Shown: positions 1 to 12,794 of the stretch, piece after piece
Layout: the number at the start of each line of letters is the position of its first letter
Numbering within the stretch: the stretch's first letter is position 1
Source: Datnioides undecimradiatus
Taxonomy: Eukaryota; Chordata; Actinopteri; Lobotiformes; Datnioididae
Reading direction: 5' to 3'
Assembly: GCA_008933995.1 (NCBI GenBank)
Contig: WARS01000013.1
Span: forward strand, 12,535,808 to 12,599,807
DNA: 64,000 bases
The notes under the pieces: generated by a model
Database searches by the model: none
Told to the model about the DNA's origin: nothing
The model's input: only the letters and a program-made list of their open reading frames with translations
Position numbers and translations under genes: made by a program

Positions 1-2979
1 CATTTATGAAGTGTTATGAAACTAAAAGACCAGAGGAAAGATGTCAGGTCCGTGAACTCATTAAAGAGTCTGAAGGTTCTTCACTTACAACATGCACTGA
101 ATGACTGATGTTTAAAGGTGATGATTCAATCAAGTAAAACTGAAGTCTGAATTTACTTTTAATAGTTTCACAAACCCACAAAGAAAAGCTTATCACAGTT
201 AAAGCTGTGATTTTAGGTACAAGCATCAGACAAGTCAGCTTAAGATTCAAAACAAGCTGATGGGTAAATCACTAAGATAGGCAACTTAGACAAAAAATAC
301 AGCAACACAGACAATCTGGCAAAGAATTTACACTGACAAAATAATATAAAGTACAGTAAACAGAATACCGGGATAGGGACAATAATGACATCAATAACTG
401 AAACCCAGAGGCAGTATTTTGTTTAATTTATATCTACTAGGTAAATAAATACATCCAAAGAGTGATCTGTAGACTGATAAAGTGCCTTTGCTGTGTGTCT
501 GCCAACAAAACCCCATTGATGACGTTTGACAGTGGGAATGCTGCCACCGCCACTAACATCAGTTTGTTTTCTGGCGACGTGATTGTAGGACCAGAGGGAG
601 TCATTTCTGTGGCTTATGAATCAGTATCGAAAGGAAATTAGAAGCCAGAGAAGAGAGCCTTTCAATTCTTTTCAGCTTAGCTGGGACCCTCTCCTCGCTG
701 GCTCTGTGTGATGAAACACCTGATCAATAGTTATAGGTGTTGTTTTTTCCACTGATGCTGTTGCTAGCAAAGATTCTCAGCATGTCACGCTGCATACACC
801 TTGCTTCAACTTTGCACCATTGATTGTTTATGTTTTTACAAAACATATGGTCCTGGTTTTGAATTTAAATTTACTTTTGAAAATGTTTCCACTTCACTTG
901 CTGTTATCTCAGTTTTACAGGTGCTCAAATAATGGAGTGAAGCCTGCTGGGCTAGTTCAGTTAAACATCTAGAGCTGCTGCTACACTCCACAATTCACCT
1001 AATGCAGTGTGGCTGGCTCTTCAAGTTGGGTCCCTGTGGTGCAGTTAACTTACACTATTGTAACTGTGGAAGTCTGAGAAGGAATGATTATAATTGTTCT
1101 GATTCAAGCTGCTTTTTTGCTGTTTGTCCTCTGCTGACTGTGGTAATTTGTGTATTTACTTTTAAAAAGTACATTATATACACAGTGTCATTTAACACCC
1201 TAACCAGGCTTAACTTTTTGTTTTGGATTGAAAATACAGTGCAACAGTGTGGATTCAATGAGGATTGGACAACGAGGCTACATTTACATGATAACTTATC
1301 CATGATGGTAAATTATTCTGACAAATTTTTTAATTGTGCATTTTGGTTTTGTTGATTCTGCAGAGGAAACAGACTTCGGCTACACTTATTCATTCTCAAG
1401 GATTATAAACTTAGTTCTCATCAGTACTTGTTTGCTACCCTTGCTAATTATCCTCTTCTCATCACAATTCTCACATCATCTTAAAAACCCTTTAAGTTTA
1501 GACCTCCTTATAATTGCAGGGAAAGCTAGGAAAGTGGCTTATTGACCAATTAGAGTCTTGTATGACCTATTCTTTAATTAATTTTCATGATATGACACTC
1601 ACACTCTAATGCTGTGGTTGCTTGATTTTGTAATATTTCTCTGACACAGAGATGTGTAAACATGTTGGTGTTCATCTTCTGAGTAATGAAACTTTTTTTA
1701 GCTTCAGTGTTCGAGTTGAATACCTTTAGACCACTGCGACCTCTCTGTGTCACCTCACATGTATTATGTTGTTTATGATATCCAGTCCCACATGGAGTTA
1801 GTAGCCTGAATTGGAGGAAATTGTGGGTATAGGGGGGACGAAAGCTGCTGCCCTTTTTGTCTGGGTGCGAGTGCCCTTTTCAAATGGCACATCAAAACAT
1901 TTTTCCTTATTTGTTGGCTGTATCTGTTATCTCGCTGAAACAGAAGAAATGTCAAAAATGATGCTAATTTGGCCCAAACTTTTTCTTTTATATTATATTC
2001 AAAAGGTGGTTGTGAATTGGCTTGATCATTAGCTCAGTTTTCTGTCAAAACATCATATAATATGCTCAAATTTGAGTCACAATTATTAAAATTAACTTTG
2101 TCTTGTGTTTTCAGCAGCAACGAGTAGACAGAGACGCAGTCATAGGTCAGTAGTTTAAGTGGAAACAAGATAATCCATTGTTCCAGAAAGTTGAACACAT
2201 AAACCAACTTCTGTTTCAGCATCCCCTGTCAAGTGTAATATCCAAAACTTCAGCAAACTCCAGCTCCAACTCGCATTTGGGTCTACCCTGAGGTCCTCTA
2301 AATGTAGGTCACGCTAGACGCTCCTTCAAAGGTTTCACATTCTTACCAGGTGTCTGAATCACCTCAGCTAGCTTCACTTATTGTGAGAAGTGCAGCTGCA
2401 TGAAACTCCTAAACTCCTCATTTTACATTGTGCAGAGTGAAGCCAGTTCTCCTGCAGAGGAGCCTGACCTTGAATGATTGTATCTGTAATTTCTTCCTCT
2501 ACCTAGAGGCTGTAGCCATAGGGACTAAACCTGTAAGTTTGTAGCAGCTGCAGCCTGGAGGCCAGAGCATAGATAGGGAGGTTTTGTCGTTGCATGGTTC
2601 CTCGTTTGTTTTGCCCTCATCCAAAATCACGTGACTCTTTACAGAGTACATTTAAAGAAGGCATTGGAGGCAAGGTGATTTCATTACACATGATCATATA
2701 GCCACAATGAACAAGATGATTACAACTATAATGATGTGACTGACTATGGGAATCACTTTCCTTTGTAGGTGTTTAAGAGAAACTGAAAACTGAAAGACAG
2801 GTGAGAATTGTTACACTGTTGGAAAGAATCTAGATAATATAATAAAACTTGACAGTGTATCAGGTGCACCAAGGGACCCATAAGGAAGGCATTTTAAACA
2901 CTTTTTTTATTATTGTGGATGGGCCCTGAAGTGACTGTCTCAGCAGTCTTCAAAGTATACAATGGACTAAATGCTAGCA

Positions 2980-3480
2980 CTGTGCACGTGCAGGCAACCC
3001 AGCCTTCAGTTACTCCACGGCTGAAGCTTTACCGGCCCAGCCGTGACCACCTGCTCGCGAAGCCCGGAAGGAGATTTGTTTCCCTGCGGCCACGGCCTGT
3101 GAAGCCAGAGTGGCGATGCCGCCTGTTCATGTCTACCTACCAAACTTCGAAGAACATGGCTGTGTTGTTCTCGCACCCTAGACTGCACTTATCGTGAACC
3201 TCGCTGGTTGTGCGCAGGCCAACCTGAAGCTCTCTTCAGTGCTGAGTGGGTCAAAAGCAGCTCCAGACCAGCAACAATCGGGTTCATGGAGTATGTGCCA
3301 TATATATTAAGAGTGGAGAGACACGCAAGGATTCCTGCCAGTTACTGGAGAAATGCACTTGAGCCAACTGCTAACACCACGGTGACATCGACCATTTGGG
3401 ATAAGAAAGTTTCAGTGGATTTTGCTGAAACATTACACTCAGTGGATTGGCTGTAATGCTGCTCTCAGCAGAAGTCAGCA
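2980..3480. other. GC-richer patch of unknown origin
   Basis: This patch is visibly richer in G and C than its surroundings, with several CpG sites around 3020-3120 (for example cctgctcgcgaagcccgg). Two short frames on the plus strand (2913-3197 and 3208-3456) cover it, but neither resembles a known protein. It could be a degenerate transposon or retrocopy; I do not recognise it. Confidence 0.35.
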
Positions 3481-4156
3481 GGCCCAGGAACTTGGACTTG
3501 AGCAGTCTTGTAAATAACTTTGTGGAGCACAAGGTCAAGAGGATGAACTAATGAGTGAGTACAGCTCTCTCTTTCTTGTAAAGGATTTAAATCTGTGTCA
3601 GTGTCATTGTTACCTGTCATATGCTGGAAGTTGTGCACATACCTTGATATGTGTCTGTGATAACAGTTAGCTGCTGTGCCACTGATGATAGATGAGACAT
3701 AAATTATATCAATGCAACTGAATGTGTGATCAGATACCTTCATTCATCCATATTGTGCATGCCTGTGGTGAGCTGCTGAGGTGCTTTTCATGATGGCAAT
3801 TTGTTCTAAGACAATGCCATGCTGTGCAAACTATTTTTTGTTGACTTATTAATGCAGGCTTCATAAAGCTCAGCTGTTTTTTTGATGGAGAAATCAGGAT
3901 GTGGCTGTTTGCATCCAGGACAGGCTGGAAGATTAGTTGATGCGTTTGGTGCTTTGGCTGCTGTCCGTGGTACTGATCAAAGACTGGTTTGCAGGATGGC
4001 AGCTGCATGGTTAGCCTCTCTCCACACAGACTTCGCAATTGTCTGCTTTACAATTGTCTGAACTCGTTGTGTGTGTATATGAGCTTTTTTTGGAGCAAGG
4101 GTGGCTCCAAGAAATATGATTGCACCGGTACCAGTCACAATAATATTGTGTTGCAG

Positions 4157-4198
4157 TTTGGACTCCACAGCAGTGGTGGAATGTATTAACAAGTACAT
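4157..4198 (+). repeat. Fragment of a teleost interspersed repeat
   Basis: The stretch agcagtggtggaatgtatt followed by aacaagtacatttactt resembles the widespread fish repeat whose consensus I recall as agtggtggaaagtaactaag then tacatttactc. Only about 40 bases match. Confidence 0.4.
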
Positions 4199-5570
4199 TT
4201 ACTTAAAAACTGCACTGTCCCGAGCTAAATGTCACTGAGGGCACGTGGGAAAAGAGGGCCATTAAGGTGAACGCAAGAGAGACACACTGAGACACATACG
4301 TCATTCTGGTCATGATGGAAATGACGCAGGACAAAGGTCCAGGAGAGATTTGAATCTATACTGAGTTAAGGACTGCTCTGAGACAGACTGCTGCAGCAAA
4401 CAAACTGCTTCTAGCAAAACACGGAGCAATCACACCGGATAATTAAAGTTTCGCTCATCATTACTGTGGACATTTTGTCAATTTATGTAGGCTTAATCTT
4501 GTAAAAACAGCGTGATTAGACTGTCCCTTTACTAACAGCATTGGCTGTAGTTGCATTAACAGTTAAAGTTAACTAGGGACTAAAAATTGCTTATTTAGCT
4601 GTTATATTATAGGCAACAGTTTAAGCTTATCAACTCACACATTACTGTATGAATGACTGTGATTTGATGGTCAGAGGAACTTCAGCATCTGAAGAAAAAT
4701 GATAATTTGGGTTAATCAACTTTAGAGGGATGGTGACCTACTTATGATTGAGGTTTTTTTTTGGAACAGTCTTGGTACCAGCCTCTGCAGCTTATCTAGC
4801 ATAGTGATAATTTACTAGTGTCTGTAATCAACTGTAATTTTAATATTTCCAATGAATACCAGCAACATTGGCTACATTAGTGTTGATGCAGATATGTTAT
4901 GGCACGATAAATAGCACTTTTTTCCATTTGCATTTGCCTATATATTTTGCAGATGACGCGTGTATGTGGGTGTTTGTGTGTTTAGAGTTCAGTTAAGTTG
5001 CTCAGGATATAATTCAGCTGAGCATCTGTGATGGTAGCCACTTACTTGATGACTTCAGTGACTGCCAAGTCATGTAACTGTTTTTTGGCAGTAGTCAGAT
5101 AATTGTTAACATCCCAGCTGCTCTTACCATCTTCGTCTCATTTGTCTGTAGACACTACAGCAGCAACCTGAGAGCCACCACAGAACTGCTGCAGGAGGGT
5201 TAGAGGGCAGCCTGCAGTTGCGTGTTAAAGCTAAAGTGTTGTGTGATGCCTGTCAACACAGCACAGTAGCACAGTAAGAGCAAAAAGTTGTTGTCACTCA
5301 AAAGTTGTTGTCACCCCAAAGTTAAAGAATATTTAACTAAAATATATTAAAAAGACATTTGCTTAAAAAAGCAGCCTACCTTTGTACAGTCATATCAATA
5401 AAAAAACGGTGTACAATCCACATTGATAATGTCTATTTTCCTTCCAGCTAAAAAATGAATCCAACCAGCCAAACAGGTGAGTGGGGAATTTTTATCCTCT
5501 AAAATCATTCTGGTTATCAGTCTCAACAATCCATCATCGATTGGGCTCTTGTCCAAAGCTCACAAAATCC

Positions 5571-5740
5571 ACCTCTACCAGCACCTCCAAAGCTCACTCA
5601 TGGGTGCATTATATCTTGTTTGTTTAATATCAAGTAAATAAGCAAAATGCTGTAGTTGCAGTTTTATTTTCTTGACTATTGCTTGGCTGGCAGCAGTGAT
5701 GTCCTGAAATAACTGTCACTCCGATGTTGTGGGGGCTCCA
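5571..5740 (+). repeat. Diverged teleost interspersed repeat
   Basis: The order accagcacctccaaagctcac, then attatatcttgtttgttta, then ttgcttggctggcagcagtga, then a GC-rich ggggctccagg, follows a repeat common in spiny-rayed fish genomes as I remember it. About 170 bases are covered. The family name was not checked. Confidence 0.5.
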
Positions 5741-6831
5741 GGTTGTGACTGTGCACAGAAAGAAGTTGTTAACCACACTGACGTTACCCAAATAAATGCA
5801 CATTTTGGTAATGAAAATTATTTGCACATCTTTTTATTTTTTGTTCTTAGTCCTTTAGTTTTTCAACTAGGTTGTTGTTTGAGAGCGTGGACAATCTATT
5901 GTGAAAGCAAGGAGGATAAGAGCAGTACATGCTTTTTTATGCTACATTTATTTTGATTGCCTCTCATGTTCATTCAGTCCACATTATTCTCTCACTGTGA
6001 ATTATATGATAACTTCTCAAGTCCAAAAAAGTACATCCAAAAACTTTGGAAATTACTTATTTTCTCTCCCTACCTTGTTATTTCTTCTTGACCCAGAAAC
6101 TAAATATATTCCAGAAATCTCTTGAGTGTGTTCAAGTGAATCCCTTCTAGACAGTAATACAACTTAAAATGTGGGAAGGAAAGCCCAGTTAATTACCATG
6201 CTCTTTAGAAATAAGATTAATGGATGTTGATGAGAAAACACTGATGAGATGACTTTGTGTATACATTGTTTATATTATAATTAGGCAGTTTTGGTAGGGC
6301 AAAGGCAAACACCTGCTGTTGAGAGCAGCAGTACTCTGCTGCTGAGAGAGGCCATTGTCAGTTGAAGAAAATGCACTTTTTTAAATTCAGTTTTGGGTTT
6401 GATTCAGTTTTATGACAGCTGTCGCCCATGCCACCCCCACCATGGAGGGCTGAGACAAGACATGTACATAGAACATGATGCAAGCTGAATAATTTAAGAT
6501 GGACAAAACTCATGAAAGCTGCAAAAGAAACTGAAGACATTTCCTCCCAACTTTGGACTGCAGGACTGTCCACAGTTCTTGTTTATTTTGTTTTTAATTT
6601 ACAGTTCCAATTACCTCCAATTACAATCTCTTTTTAATTTAGCGATTAAAAAAAAAATAAATGTATGTGTATGTGACAAAAAAGCTGCAAAGTAAGGACA
6701 GCCAGTAAGATCTGCTACGAGGTCAGGTACACTGTGAGCATAAATCTACACAGAAGCAGATTTAGGTTGTGTGGATAAAAGGACTGAAAACAACCTTTCA
6801 TTTACAGATGTTTGCAAAATCTTTAGTCATA

Positions 6832-7043
6832 CCCTCCTGATCAAAATTTTAAGACCAGTTGAAAAATTGCAAGAATTTACATTTTGCACTGTTGGATCTT
6901 AAGAAGGTTCTAAGTAGTGCTTCAAAATGCAAAAAGAAGAAATGGGAGTGAGACAAGAAAACATTTTGAGTAAGCAATGTATTGCAAACAACCATTAAAT
7001 TGAAATAGGCTGTTCATCAGCTGATCAAAGGTTTAAGACCACA
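6832..7043 (+). repeat. Left terminal inverted repeat of Tc1-like element
   Basis: A 212-base arm starting ccctcctgatcaaaatttt. Transposase-binding direct repeats sit at 6837-6857 (outer) and 7021-7041 (inner); the two differ at two bases. Pairs with 7934-8145. Confidence 0.93.
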
Positions 7044-7124
7044 GCCTTTAAAAGCCCAAATCTTCGCAAAAATGTGGATTCAGTGTCATTTTCTGTCAGG
7101 TATCCACACTGTCATGAGCTCCTG

Positions 7125-7877
7125 ATGGCAAAGGCAAAAAAGCTCGTCACTGGTGCCAACTGCAGTCCCATAACCATTAGACAGCATCTGCGAGAGAAGG
7201 GTTTTAAGAACAAAAAACGTCTTCAAAGACCTCGTCTCCTTCAACGGCACAAAATTGCCCGTTTGGAGTTTGCACGAGAGCACCAAACATGGGACATTGA
7301 AAGGTGGAAGAAAGTTTTATTCTCTGATGAGAAAAAATTTAACCTTGACGGTCCTGATGGCTTCCAACGTTACTGGCATGACAAGAAGATCCCACCTGAG
7401 ATGTTTTCTACACGGCACAGTGGAGGGGGTGCCATCATGATCTGGGGGGCTTTTTGCTTCAATGGAACAATGGAGCTTCAGGTTGTGCAGAGGCGTCAAA
7501 CGGCAGCTGGCTATGTGGAGATGTTGCAGGGGGCATCCCTCATGACTGAAGGCCATCGTTTGTGTGGTAATCACTGGGTTTTTCAACAGGACAATGCTGC
7601 AGTTCACAATGCCTGCCTGACAAAGGACTTCTTCCAGAGAAATAACATCCATCCTGCATGTTTCCCTGATCTAAATCCAATTGAGAACATTTGGGGTTGG
7701 ATGGCAAGGGAAGTTTACAAAAATGGACACCAGTTCCAGACAGTGGATGCCCTCCGTGAAGCCATCTTCACCACTTGGAGCAACATTCTCACTAGCCTCC
7801 TGGAAACACTAGCATCAAGCATGCCGAAACGAATTTGTGAGGTGATTAACAAGAATGGCGCAGCTACTCATTACTGA
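7125..7877 (+). pseudogene. Truncated Tc1-like transposase (DD30E)
   Basis: The open frame codes for 250 residues from the ATG at 7125, against about 340 in the family. MAKAKKL resembles the usual family start, but then the frame jumps to [18 protein letters not shown], so most of the paired helix-turn-helix DNA-binding region is missing. The catalytic core is recognisable: D68 in LFSDEKKF, D156 in [12 protein letters not shown]187 in DLNPIENIW. The second Asp and the Glu are separated by 30 residues instead of the strict 34; four residues normally present around RLLDHPA are gone. No internal stop is present. The protein should neither bind its repeats properly nor keep standard active-site geometry, so I call it non-functional although open. 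The frame remains open upstream of 7125 without a better ATG. Confidence 0.85.
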
Positions 7878-7933
7878 GTCCTTTTTTGAAAATTTTATTT
7901 CTATTTTAGGGTTTTTTTTTGGTTTTTTTGAGA

Positions 7934-8145
7934 TGTGGTCTTAAACTTTTGATCAGCTGATGAACAGCCTATTTCAGTTTAATGGTTGTTTGCAATACAT
8001 TGCTTACTCAAAATGTTTTCTTGTCTCACTCCCATTTCTTCTTTTTGCATTTTGAAGCACTACTTAGAACCTTCTTAAGATCCAACAGTGCAAAATGTAA
8101 ATTCTTGCAATTTTTCAACTGGTCTTAAAATTTTGATCAGGAGGG
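7934..8145 (-). repeat. Right terminal inverted repeat of Tc1-like element
   Basis: Reverse complement of the left arm with about two mismatches over 212 bases. Its direct repeats lie at 7936-7956 (inner) and 8120-8140 (outer). The outer end is followed by the TA duplication. Confidence 0.93.
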
Positions 8146-11100
8146 TAGTGCTGATTATAGCTCAGCAGCATCTTCCACTGATTTAAATGACCTGTTAGGA
8201 CTTGACAGAACAAAGTCACCTCTGCACTGTCTCTTGTCGCGTTACCTAACCCCTAGTCTGATGGAGATGCTAAAATCAAGAACATAGTTTTAACTGAAGG
8301 GAAAGGATCATGAATTTACTTAGTAGTTTCTACAAAGGAACAATAACAAGCAGGAAAGGGTTATGCTTTAAAACACAAAGCTTCCTTGATGAGTAAGATG
8401 AAGGGGATGTTTGATTAATGATATGTAAATTCATTCCTTGTAATGCTACAGTCCTACATGATGATTTACCCTCTAAAGTATAATTTTATGCTCACTATTG
8501 CTGATATGATAAAACTGAATATTTAATTGTTTCAAGGAGAGAAAAAGCAAAACACCCCGAATCTGCTCAAAATTAACTGTATGAACGATTTCACACTGTA
8601 AGAGTAGGCTACAATCCTTTGCTACACCTTCTGATTGACACTAATGCCCACATTATGCAGGAACCACAGACTGTCTGAACGTTATCTCTTCTGATGTCAC
8701 AGTCTACTGTCATTTTGTAAACACTGATTGCATCGACGTCTGCCATGTTGCTCCGGACAGGATTTTGCATTATGACATAATGTGCAGACTGTATTTTTCC
8801 TGTAGTTTTTATCTTTATTTTGTAGGAATATCCTTGTTGTCAAAGTGATGAATAATGTGAATGTAAATGAGGAGTTTCCCTTGGTGCATTAATCAGTGGC
8901 TGGCAGCATGACTCCATTTTTAAAATGAACCATATTGTTGCTGCTTTAAAGAAACAAATTAGATCAATAACCCACGGAAATGAAAGTATAACACTCCAAG
9001 ATCTTTTATAAAAGTAGTCATTTTTTAATTAATTTTCAGTTAAGGCAATCCAATACAAAGCATTTCACAACCCACCATATGACAATAATCATGTACAATA
9101 AAAACCCATTTAAAGGAAAGTAGGGAGTCATGCAAATCAGAAAACTCAAGAGATATAAACAACAAAGAGAAACTGTGGGATAAGATAAAAAATGAATTTA
9201 AAAAAATGTTAACTGTAACATGCTAATTAGCTACAGTTTTTTTAACCACTGGTGAGACAAGAAATGTTTGGAGAACCAGGCACAAGAGAGAAGAAATAGC
9301 AAACAGTCCACAGAGCTTACTGCCATGTTTGGCACGGACATGCATGTAATCTGGTTGGGCTGGTTCCTATTTTACAGATGGCGTCACTATGGGTAAAACT
9401 CTCCTCATTGTACCCAAGAAAACATGCAGTCAATCCATCATACTAATAAAAACAGGGCCTCGAGAGGAGATGAAGTTACCATAATGATGTAGATAACAGG
9501 ACCGATGGCTTGTCGAACAAACTCCAAAAATAAATAAATATCTTTAAAACTGTAGTATTCCCAAAATATATCAAACACATACAATAAAGCACTCCTCTGT
9601 TGTGCTGTTGGGTTCTATATGCAAACCAGTTCTTACATACCACTTTATATTCCAATATAAGCCCACTCTTTTCTTTTCACTTTTAACTGTTTCCCCTCTT
9701 ACACAAATTTACAACTAAATTGCTATTTGCCATTTTGACCACCATTAGCTAATTTTCTCCTCTCTGCCTAAGAGCCGATACTTATCCACATGAACTGCTT
9801 TTCAATACAGGACTAAATGAGATGGAGTGACTGCTTTTCACATTACTAAGGCCTTTAGTTTGCTACATTAGACATTTAAATAAAACCTTTTCAGCTCAGA
9901 TTAATTCTGCTCCTGCACCGCTTTGTTGGTTTAAAAGGAAAGGACACCTCTTCTAGTTCTGTTATAACTACTGTAGCATTGTATTAGGTAGGTAGGTAAC
10001 AGATGCAAGTGAAACAGGAATAAATGTACTGAGAGAATGGCTGTTGAGTGACAAAGAAAATGTAAAAGTAAGATTAAAAGAAAAAGTAGACACAGCTATG
10101 GTAGCAGGTCTGTGAGGCTTAACTGTGAACTAAATGCCACCATCAACATACCCAAAATACCTGTGCTAATGTTTCACAGGTAACCATGTTCACCATCATA
10201 CTTTAGAATGCTTGCATGCTAACAATTACTTATTAGCACTAAATACAAATGGTCTGGGAGAACTACACACCCAGTGCTAGTGTGGCTAAAAATTTGATGA
10301 ACTAGTAGATGAAGGATCTGCATTCCATTTAATCCCTATTTATGCAGCAGTGTCTACTGCACACATTTTAATTTGGGTTCCCTGTTCCTCGAAATGTACA
10401 AAGTCTAAAGTACAGAGGCTAATGCTGTAGCTAGCATTTGTGTGTCCTATGTCCCTATAAAGAGAAACAAAAGAAACATTGTGTCTGAGATATGAACAGA
10501 AGTACTATGTTTTTTGCCAGATGACAGGCATTGTGGGACAGAAAATGAGACTTGCCTTGTTGCACTGACTTCCATACTTTTATCAAAAACTCTCCTTTTG
10601 CCTTGCAGTCCTGCTTGTACGGAGTGTGCTAATTGATAAATACATCCCTCTATTGATCATAGTCTTCTTAAATTGCTTCATTTTTAGAGAACGACCTTTG
10701 TAATTTGTAAGGTGGCCTCTCATAGGGCAGTCAGGGATTGTTGTTGCATCATTGTGCAAAGATGCATCTCTATATGCCCTGTTAGCTGAATGGTTGTAGC
10801 ATGTGCTGCTTGGTTGCAGCTATTGCTCGTTCCATTCCAGCTGCATGCTGTTGCATGTCATATCCCTCTCTCTCCTCTCTTTCCTGTCTGCCTCTTGATC
10901 TGTCACTACTACCATATCAAGACAAAAATGCCCCAAAAAATAAAATAAAAGAAAAGACACATCTCAAATTACAAGCTCTATCATTGATGCGGTAAATTAG
11001 ATGTGCTACGAGGAAGCCAGTTTGTTTTTGTCTCTTCACACAAAACTGACATCTCAGATGGTAGGAGGCTACAGAAAACTAAGATAATTGTAAGGAATCC

Positions 11101-11334
11101 TTCTTTACCCTGCAGTATAGACAGATTGTTAATGTGTTTACACATGAAAGAATTACTTTTGCACCGAATGCAATAAACATAAATCCTAAAACTCTGGAGA
11201 CCACTTATAAACACTCTCCCACCAGAGACTTGTATTACACTGTGGCAAGGACTGGCTCAGTAAAATGTAAATCTCAAGGGAGAAACACTGTGGTTCTGAT
11301 CGTACTGACTCAGTGTGAAGTGTATGACGACGGA

Positions 11335-11470
11335 GGTTATGTGGCTGCTGATGCATGGCCGCTGGGGTTTATGGACTAGCACTGACATGGGAGACCCTGG
11401 GTTGTAGATCTGGTGTCTGGGATGGTGTCAGGGCCAGATTAACCCATCATTTGGCCCTCGGGCAAAAATT
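11335..11470 (+). repeat. Possible tRNA-derived SINE remnant
   Basis: The segment tggactagcactgacatgg followed by gagaccctgggttgtagatc resembles a degenerate SINE head with a weak B box (gggttgtagatc against the consensus ggttcgaatcc). It is followed by gggccagattaacccatca, a phrase found in repeat families. Evidence is weak. Confidence 0.3.
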
Positions 11471-12454
11471 TGATATGGACCATAATTAACTGAGCCCCTC
11501 CTGTGATTTTTTAAAAATCATTTTATATAAACAAACCAGTTTTCCTGCAGTGCTACTGCCATATTCTCTGTGTGTTGATGAGCGATATTTTTGTAAAATA
11601 CACAATGATTTCATTAACACATATGAGATGTATATCTTAGATGTCAATTTATAAATTAAATTAAATGTGAAAACTTTTGAAAACTAGGTTCCGAGTCTTC
11701 AAGTTAAGCTAATCATTGCTGTAGGATTATTACATTCCATGTAATTGTGCTTTAGTATTTCATGTGAATGTATTTACTATTTAATGTAATAATGGGTCAT
11801 AAAAATAATAAACAAATTGCGGTCATGATAACCCGATTAGTATTCTTTTTGTCCAACATCATCCTTTGAAATGGGGGTATATTCTCTGTGAATGACAACT
11901 TTAAACAAGCCTGGCCTGATATGTTAAAATGCAGATATGTGACTTGTATTAAAAAGGATATGAATAGCAGCACTCAGTGATTAAATGTAATTAACCTGGT
12001 AATTAACCAACATCATAATCGTGTCGTTGGTTGTTTTGTGCTTTATCACTTAAAAATACTGGTGACAAGTTTAAAATTCATAAAGTTTTAAATCTATCAT
12101 ATGTCCATGCCACTCTGAATAACATTTGAGAATAAATATATTGGGATATGGGGGATTAAATTCTCATACAACATGCTCTTATAAACATTTATCCAATACA
12201 GAAGAGAAGATGTGACACCTCATGTTATGAAAGACCTGATTAACGTTCAACATAACAAACTGTGATCCTCCATCATCACTAATGCATCACCAGTTATGGA
12301 GATAATCCCCAAATATAAAAACTAATTCCAGAAGGGAAAAGGTGTCTAAAAAATATCACTGTAATAGGCCACACCAATGACTGACGAGCAAGGCTTAGGT
12401 CAAAGTTCACGTGTCCTGATACACTTAGAGAAACAACCACAGACAGGCACAAGT

Positions 12455-12460
12455 TTTAAT
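12455..12460 (-). terminator. Candidate copine polyadenylation signal (ATTAAA)
   Basis: On the minus strand an ATTAAA hexamer lies about 335 bases after the copine stop and is followed by a GT-rich stretch (12430-12448), the usual arrangement for cleavage. It is only a candidate; an AATAAA at 8814-8819, about 4 kb after the stop and beyond the transposon-free flank, is another possibility for a long 3' UTR. The sequence alone does not decide. Confidence 0.2.
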
Positions 12461-12794
12461 CACAACATGACCTTTTTGAACCAACCTGCTGTCAAATCAG
12501 ACGTGAAACAGTCACTGCCTCAGTGTTGATTAAAAGGCTTTCACCAACGAGTCCTGGAAAGTTGTAGCCTCTCTTTAAGAGAAACTGGCCAAATAAATAT
12601 ATCACAGAAAAACAAAAAGTAAAAACCAACAAAATGCTGCTCCAATAGTCACTTGGAGGGTACAGCACAAAAATTTAACACCCATCTCCTGGTGCATCAG
12701 CTCCTGTTGGCGCCAAAAAACAGGAGGTAGAGAGTTCCCACTGGACTCTTGAGTGGCTGCTGCATGCTGTCAGTCCCCAGTGAAAAGGTGGGCT

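Larger units (their letters stand above)
1..6831. other. Intergenic DNA with repeat remnants, no gene recognised
   Basis: No open frame here looks like a protein gene: the longest are about 100 codons, overlap on both strands and match no family I know. The stretch is AT-rich except for a patch at about 2980-3480. It contains remnants of fish interspersed repeats listed separately, a short tandem duplication of caaaagttgttgtcac near 5281-5315, and an A-rich run at 6648-6660. No promoter, RNA gene or CpG island is evident. Confidence 0.6.
6832..8145 (+). mobile_element. Tc1-like element with 212-bp IR/DR inverted repeats
   Basis: A complete-looking 1314-bp insertion flanked by TA on both sides (6830-6831 and 8146-8147), the target duplication of Tc1/mariner transposons. 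Its ends are 212-bp inverted repeats (6832-7043 and 7934-8145) differing at only about two positions, which suggests a fairly recent insertion. Each arm carries two copies of a 21-base direct repeat beginning ctgatcaaa, near its outer and inner ends, the IR/DR layout known from Sleeping Beauty-type fish elements. The element lies about 4.6 kb beyond the copine stop codon and in opposite orientation to that gene. It encodes a truncated transposase. Confidence 0.95.
8146..12794. other. 3' flank of the copine gene, probable 3' UTR included
   Basis: No coding exon is seen. On the minus strand this follows the copine stop, so its right-hand part is probably 3' UTR; candidate polyadenylation signals are at 12455-12460 and, far away, 8814-8819. 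A possible SINE-like remnant lies at 11335-11470. The rest is unremarkable AT-rich sequence. Confidence 0.5.

Noticed and set aside
1002-1355. 117-codon plus-strand open frame
   Set aside because: Overlaps an open frame on the other strand, has a Cys/Phe-rich composition typical of AT-rich noncoding DNA, and matches no family I know.
7074-7124. Upstream extension of the Tc1-like transposase
   Set aside because: The frame is open but begins with GTG rather than ATG; the ATG at 7125 starts MAKAKKL, which resembles the family start.
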